The translations under genes and the position numbers were made by a program. A stretch of DNA of 64,000 nt from positions 1-64,000 of the forward strand of contig NZ_KE384286.1 of assembly GCF_000424985.1 (NCBI RefSeq), read 5' to 3'. This stretch comes from Arenibacter latericius DSM 15913 (GTDB taxonomy: Bacteria > Bacteroidota > Bacteroidia > Flavobacteriales > Flavobacteriaceae). Below are positions 59,853-64,000 of this stretch, in pieces. The notes under the pieces were generated by a model. It saw only the letters and a list, made by a program, of their open reading frames with translations. It had not been told where the DNA came from and searched no databases. Numbering within the stretch: the stretch's first letter is position 1; the number at the start of each line of letters is the position of its first letter.

Positions 59853-60632
59853 TTATTGTTTCCGGTTTAGGACTTTAAATTCTTCGTAACAACTACTAAT
59901 AGCGTCTAAGATTTGCAAATCGTTGGCAGTGGCAATAAAAGATTTGGAGTAGTTGCAATTACTCAATATATCTTCAATATCCACCTTTTCAATTTGAAGT
60001 AGTTCGGTTAGGGTTTCTCTATCAAATTTAGAAGCTAGTAGATCTCTAATTCTATCATCCTCTTTCATTTGCCGAAGTTTACGCATCTGGTTAGGTTTCT
60101 TTCCAAATAGGTTTCGTAAGAGGTCTGCTGGGTTAAGAATGGCTCCTAATACTTTAGTGACTGCGCTTGGGTTCTTGCTTCCTGCTTCGTATCCTACAGA
60201 TAGCCCAGAGATACTATACTGAAAAGCATTGTTGATGGGTAAGTTTTTTACATCTATTTCCAAATAACCGGTAAGGGAATAGGGTCTTACAATAACTTCC
60301 TCTAAAGCGTATGCCAATTCGGTAAGTGATATTTTGGTATTCTTAAACCTAAACATATCGTTAGTTACCCTCACTTTTTGTGATTTAAAACCTAAGAAGG
60401 TGAAATACAAAGTGTCGTTAACTTGGGCAGGTATAGAGAATTCTCCCTGTTTGTTGGTAATAGTACCAATCACCTGATTAAGGTTTACCACGTGGACACT
60501 TTCCATAGGCTGGTCCGTTTGGGCATTTAATACAATAGCTTTAAGTTCTTTAAGTTCGTCTTTTTTTTCAGTCTCTTGGGAGTATCCAAAAGTAACAAAG
60601 ACAATTATGAAGGTTAATAAAAAGGTTTTCAT
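59853..60632 (-). CDS. CarboxypepD_reg-like domain protein
   Basis: Exported protein of 259 residues with a signal peptide (TFLLTFIIVFVTFGYSQ). The N-terminal half is a carboxypeptidase-regulatory-like (CarboxypepD_reg) beta domain: LKAIVLNAQTDQPMESVHVV and FSIPAQVNDTLYFTFLGFKS. The C-terminal half has no family I recognise; it is helical and charged (KKPNQMRKLRQMKEDDRIRD) and includes a DIL-SNC-like segment. These proteins are widespread in Bacteroidetes envelopes with unknown function. It is downstream of the helicase, separated by a terminator. Confidence 0.78.
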   Translation of the reverse strand: MKTFLLTFIIVFVTFGYSQETEKKDELKELKAIVLNAQTDQPMESVHVVNLNQVIGTITNKQGEFSIPAQVNDTLYFTFLGFKSQKVRVTNDMFRFKNTKISLTELAYALEEVIVRPYSLTGYLEIDVKNLPINNAFQYSISGLSVGYEAGSKNPSAVTKVLGAILNPADLLRNLFGKKPNQMRKLRQMKEDDRIRDLLASKFDRETLTELLQIEKVDIEDILSNCNYSKSFIATANDLQILDAISSCYEEFKVLNRKQ

Positions 60633-60667
60633 TCAATTGATCCAAGGTTATGATTGGTAAACTAACT

Positions 60668-60695
60668 AAAAAAATACGCCGAAGCGTATTTTTTT
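60668..60695. terminator. Intrinsic terminator between helicase and CarboxypepD_reg gene
   Basis: Perfect 12-bp stem AAAAAAATACGC (60668-60679) and GCGTATTTTTTT (60684-60695) with a CGAA tetraloop, flanked by A and T runs on either strand; it terminates the helicase transcript on the minus strand. Confidence 0.9.
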
Positions 60696-60708
60696 AGTAT
60701 ACAATTAA

Positions 60709-62520
60709 CTAATAGGAGTCACTTTTTCTCTGAGTCCTTCTTTTACCGGAGCTACTAGAAGAGTTTCCTTTGGCAGGGCCTCGGTCACTTCTTCTACTTC
60801 TGCTTCTATCATTATTTCGGAAATCTCTTCCACTACCGTTTCTTCCTCCGAATCCACTTTTTTTACTATCGCGCCTTCCGCCGCGACCACGTCTTCCGCC
60901 ACCATCTCCACCTGGGTTTTTGGAAACTTCAACATTAACGAACCTTCCGTCTACCTTGAAATCGGTAAAGGTTTTTAATATTTCTTCTGTAGCTGCAGCA
61001 TCAGTGTTAAAGAAAGAGAAACTTTCCTTAACATCTACTTTAAAGATATCATCCTGTCCAAGATTCACGGTATCTCTAATAAAATCTTTTAAGGACATCC
61101 AATCATAGCCGTCTTTTTCTCCAACATTTATAAAGTATCTTACATTGCCATTGTTAAGTGTATTGTTAGATCCTATAACGTCCTTATCTCTTGGAGAAGA
61201 TATGTTTAAGTCTTTGGCTTTGTTGTAATAATTAAAGAAGCGTGTAAATTCTACAGAGACAATTTTTTTGATTAGCTCTTCGCGATCTATTCCCTCTAAA
61301 ACCTCATTAATAGCAGGTAAGTAGTTGTCTACTTCCTTATTAATTTCAGTATCTTTTATTTTGTTCGCTAAATGATAAAGCTGAATCTCACAGATTTCCA
61401 TTCCGGTTGGAATAGTTTTAGCAATAAATGATTGCTTTATCTTGTTTTCAATGGCTTTAATTTTACGAAGTTCACTTCTTGTAATAATAACCATAGAAAC
61501 TCCGGTCTTACCTGCTCTTCCTGTACGGCCACTTCTGTGGGTGTAGGTTTCAATTTCATCAGGTAATTGGTAGTTAATAACGTGTGTAATGTCATCAACA
61601 TCTATTCCTCTAGCAGCAACATCAGTTGCTACTAACATTTGTATCTGTCTTTTACGGAAGGAGTTCATTACCAAATCCCTTTGGTTTTGACTTAAATCTC
61701 CGTGTAATGCACCTGCATTGTATCCGTCTTCGATTAGTTTTTCAGCTACTTTTTGAGTATCTCTTTTAGTTCTACAGAAGATAACTGAGAAGATATCAGG
61801 ATTGGTATCGGCTAACCTTTTTAAGGCAGGATATCTATCTCTACCGCCCACCACGTAATATTCGTGCTGTACGTTATTGGTACCAGAATTTTTTGCTCCC
61901 ACAGTAATTTCCTGAGGGTTGTTCATAAACTTCTTAGCTATAATAGATACCTCTTTTGGCATGGTAGCTGAAAATAACCAAGTAGATTTTTCTTTAGGGG
62001 TATTAGAAAGAATATCTTTAATATCCTCAAAAAATCCCATGTTCAACATCTCATCAGCTTCATCCAAGATACAATAATCGATTTTGGAAATATCTACCAA
62101 ACCTCGGTTTATCATATCTTTCATTCTACCAGGAGTAGCTACTATTATTTGAGCTCCTCTTTTTATTTGTCTGGCCTGATCTGTTATGCTTGCCCCTCCA
62201 TAAATGGCTACTACATTTAATCCTTTTTCATATTTGGAATAATGTACCATTTCATTGGTAATCTGTAAACAAAGTTCACGAGTAGGAGAAAGGATTAAAC
62301 CTTGAGTGGTCCTGCTTGCGCGGTCTATTTTTTGAATTAAAGGAAAACCGAATGCAGCAGTCTTTCCTGTACCTGTTTGGGCAAGGGCTACTAAATCCGT
62401 TTCGCTTTCTAATAAAATTGGGATTGCTTTTTCTTGTACTTCAGATGGACTTTCAAATCCAAGATCTGAAATAGCATTTAATAGGGACTGATCTAGCCCT
62501 AATGCTTCAAATTTTGTCAT
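60709..62520 (-). CDS. DEAD-box RNA helicase with DbpA RNA-binding domain
   Basis: ATP-dependent RNA helicase of 603 residues, DeaD/CsdA-type. Motifs: LGFESPSEVQEKAIPILL (Q), ALAQTGTGKTAAFGFPL (A), ILDEADEMLNMGF (DEAD), LFSATMPKEV (SAT), ATDVAARGIDVDDITHVIN and YTHRSGRTGRAGKTG. A DbpA-type RNA-binding domain follows (about 450-530, with RYFINVGEKDGYDWMSLKDF), then a glycine/arginine-rich tail (RGG-like, about 530-603). Candidate cold-shock or ribosome-assembly helicase. Monocistronic, terminated by the hairpin at 60668-60695. Confidence 0.94.
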   Translation of the reverse strand: MTKFEALGLDQSLLNAISDLGFESPSEVQEKAIPILLESETDLVALAQTGTGKTAAFGFPLIQKIDRASRTTQGLILSPTRELCLQITNEMVHYSKYEKGLNVVAIYGGASITDQARQIKRGAQIIVATPGRMKDMINRGLVDISKIDYCILDEADEMLNMGFFEDIKDILSNTPKEKSTWLFSATMPKEVSIIAKKFMNNPQEITVGAKNSGTNNVQHEYYVVGGRDRYPALKRLADTNPDIFSVIFCRTKRDTQKVAEKLIEDGYNAGALHGDLSQNQRDLVMNSFRKRQIQMLVATDVAARGIDVDDITHVINYQLPDEIETYTHRSGRTGRAGKTGVSMVIITRSELRKIKAIENKIKQSFIAKTIPTGMEICEIQLYHLANKIKDTEINKEVDNYLPAINEVLEGIDREELIKKIVSVEFTRFFNYYNKAKDLNISSPRDKDVIGSNNTLNNGNVRYFINVGEKDGYDWMSLKDFIRDTVNLGQDDIFKVDVKESFSFFNTDAAATEEILKTFTDFKVDGRFVNVEVSKNPGGDGGGRRGRGGRRDSKKSGFGGRNGSGRDFRNNDRSRSRRSDRGPAKGNSSSSSGKRRTQRKSDSY

Positions 62521-62689
62521 AATATGTTATTAAATAATCGCAAATATGTATGTTGATGGGAGCGATTATTTTCTATAACCTATTAAGACTCACTACAACA
62601 CATGCTATACCAGCGGCGTTAATTGAAGCGGCAAAGGTAGTGTTTATTTTTAAATTATAATAATTTGTTTCAGAATGGTTGCTAATTTT

Positions 62690-63304
62690 TTATAAAGAGA
62701 TAAGGCATCCATATACCGCAGATGCTAAGCCGAGCGCCCCAAAGAATATGGATAAAAAAATAAAATTAGACTGTATTTTTTTGTTATCTCGGATTACAAT
62801 ACAGACGGCACAAAGTACTATGCAAATCTGGAAGAGTAGTTTGGCTAGGTCCATTTTTTGTGAGGCTCCTTCATATTTTTGGGCTCTAGTTATCCATTCC
62901 TTAACACCTACAATTTTTCCCATCTCCCCATCTAAATCTTGTGCCCAATATTGGCGTGGGATATTTGAGGACCCTACAAGTAGTTCTGTTTTTTCTGCCT
63001 CATATTTCATAACCATAGATTTGGTATGGGCCATTATGTTTTTGAGGTTTTGGTGTTTCTCTGGAGGTGCAATCCCTATTTCCATAATGGTTTTTAGAAA
63101 GTCTAATTCGCTTTCCTTTAGATTTTGCTTGATGCTTTTAGCCTGATACCAATTAGAATAACTTACCTGTTGATTTTGTGAAATAATGGTTTGTTCTTCT
63201 AAATAGCTATTGATTAGCTCTGTAGTGGCTAATAAGGCGGCAAAAGCTGCAATTAAGATGCCCCCTAATGTTTCCTTGCTTTTAAAATATCTGTTTATTT
63301 TCAT
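62690..63304 (-). CDS. DUF4337-like membrane protein
   Basis: Protein of 204 residues. One N-terminal membrane segment (GGILIAAFAALLATTELI), a soluble central region with VSYSNWYQAKSIKQNLKESE, and two helices near the C-terminus (KLLFQICIVLCAVCIVI and FLSIFFGALGLASAVYGCLI). The pattern of N-terminal helix, W-Y-Q-A-K block and two terminal helices fits DUF4337, a family with no known function. It is upstream of nothing obvious and separated from rdgB by 36 bases on the same strand, so they may be co-transcribed with rdgB first. Confidence 0.75.
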   Translation of the reverse strand: MKINRYFKSKETLGGILIAAFAALLATTELINSYLEEQTIISQNQQVSYSNWYQAKSIKQNLKESELDFLKTIMEIGIAPPEKHQNLKNIMAHTKSMVMKYEAEKTELLVGSSNIPRQYWAQDLDGEMGKIVGVKEWITRAQKYEGASQKMDLAKLLFQICIVLCAVCIVIRDNKKIQSNFIFLSIFFGALGLASAVYGCLISL

Positions 63305-63340
63305 TGTTAGATTGGGGGGGAGTATTAGGTTAGGGATAAT

Positions 63341-63910
63341 TTATTTAAAAAATGCTAGTAACTGTTGTGTGGCCTTAGCTCTGTGACTTATTTTGTTCTT
63401 AATATCCATTGGGATTTCTGCAAAGGTTTTATCGTACCCATCTGGGATAAATATAGGGTCGTAGCCAAAACCTTTTTCGCCTTTTCTTTCCGTAGTTAGC
63501 GTACCTGTTACAATGCCTTGGAAAAGGAACTGTTCTTTATTATGATTTAGAGCAATTACGGTTTTAAAATGTGCAGATCGGTTCAACTCACCCTTTAGAT
63601 TGGTCAATAACTTATTAATATTGTCCTCCGTGTTTTTCTGATTGCCAGCATATCTAGCAGAATGCACTCCTGGTTCGCCGTTTAACGCATCTACTAATAG
63701 GCCTGTGTCGTCCGCAAAACAGGAATACCCATAATGCTTTGTTATGTAATTTGCTTTTAGGATAGCATTTCCCTCTAAAGTAGGTTCTGTTTCTTCTATT
63801 TCTTCGTGGCAGCCAATGTCCTCCAAGGATAGTAGTTTTATATCAGGTGGAAATAACTTTTGAACTTCTTGTAATTTGTTGCGATTATTTGTGGCAAATA
63901 CCAATTGCAT
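63341..63910 (-). CDS. rdgB: RdgB/HAM1 non-canonical purine NTP pyrophosphatase
   Basis: Hydrolyses dITP, XTP and related nucleotides to keep them out of DNA and RNA. The N-terminal substrate motif FATNNRNKLQEVQKLF (about residues 4-19), the metal site CFADDTGLLVDALNGEPGVH (about 60-79) and SARYAG follow, and GFGYDPIFIPDGYDKTF plus the end KISHRAKA complete the family. Length 189 is standard. It is the last complete gene at the right edge; the 90 bases beyond 63910 are AT-rich with no gene start that I can identify. Confidence 0.95.
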   Translation of the reverse strand: MQLVFATNNRNKLQEVQKLFPPDIKLLSLEDIGCHEEIEETEPTLEGNAILKANYITKHYGYSCFADDTGLLVDALNGEPGVHSARYAGNQKNTEDNINKLLTNLKGELNRSAHFKTVIALNHNKEQFLFQGIVTGTLTTERKGEKGFGYDPIFIPDGYDKTFAEIPMDIKNKISHRAKATQQLLAFFK

Positions 63911-64000
63911 TCCAATTATTTTTTTATTGTTGTAGGGTAAGCTATTATAAATTACTTTGGTAGATTCAAATGTAGTAATTTTATTGAAGTTTTATTTTTT

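Noticed and set aside
1-64000. tRNA, rRNA, tmRNA, prophage or insertion-sequence genes
   Set aside because: No cloverleaf-like sequences with a T-loop motif, no rRNA-like blocks and no transposase or integrase-type proteins were seen.

Overview
The window looks like a chromosomal segment of a marine-type member of the Flavobacteriaceae (Bacteroidetes). The inference rests on AT-rich DNA, short AT-rich leaders without regular Shine-Dalgarno sequences, TAnnTTTG-like -7 elements, and many protein families typical of that group: 2TM proteins, DUF4252, a head-GIN protein with PspC and PadR, LytTR regulators, and a LETM1-like protein. No rRNA, tRNA, CRISPR array, prophage or insertion sequence was found. 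The content is mostly core metabolism and housekeeping, with several poorly understood regulatory modules and a set of intergenic repeats.

Layout. 1-7.1 kb: a hairpin-rich flank, galactokinase and a ROK kinase separated by a tandem duplication, then stress genes (cbpM/cbpA, thioredoxin, a universal stress protein, thioredoxin reductase). 7.1-15.2 kb: a lipocalin-like protein, a dipeptide epimerase coupled to a BioF-like PLP enzyme, and a PadR-PspC-GIN envelope operon with small membrane proteins. 15.2-22.7 kb: DUF2461, NudK-like, MsrA-like, PBP4/DacB, OxyR, a phosphoesterase, DoxX and a thioesterase, with two intergenic copies of a REP-like repeat. 22.9-27.7 kb: a three-gene secreted-protein operon, then a TPR histidine kinase with its LytTR regulator. 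27.7-31.4 kb: RpiA, PaiB-like, an EEP hydrolase and a DEAD-box helicase. 31.4-32.5 kb is gene-free apart from an orphan terminator. 32.5-35.9 kb: a LytS-like kinase carrying its own 2TM domain, three stand-alone 2TM proteins and a LytTR regulator. 36-41.7 kb: a LETM1-like protein, a small gene broken by an in-frame stop, and the oxidative pentose-phosphate genes gnd, zwf and pgl. 41.7-44.1 kb: thioesterase, small membrane protein, RmuC. 44.2-49.7 kb: a vitamin B12 uptake locus (btuF-btuC-btuD and a divergent riboswitch-controlled btuB). 49.9-55.3 kb: two tandem S41 peptidases and an ECF sigma / putative anti-sigma / DUF4252 x2 operon. 55.4-64 kb: PurB, a HEAT-like protein, a sirtuin, TrmH, SRPBCC, a CarboxypepD_reg protein, a second DEAD-box helicase, DUF4337 and RdgB.

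Genes that work together: zwf, pgl and gnd give glucose-6-phosphate to ribulose-5-phosphate, and rpiA continues to ribose-5-phosphate; cbpA with cbpM is a co-chaperone and its modulator; trxB may serve the nearby thioredoxin and MsrA-like protein; btuB and btuFCD move cobalamin across both membranes. The least explained items are the 2TM kinase operon, the oriented intergenic repeat family at three loci, the btuD gene without a standard start codon, and the broken small membrane-protein gene beside gnd.
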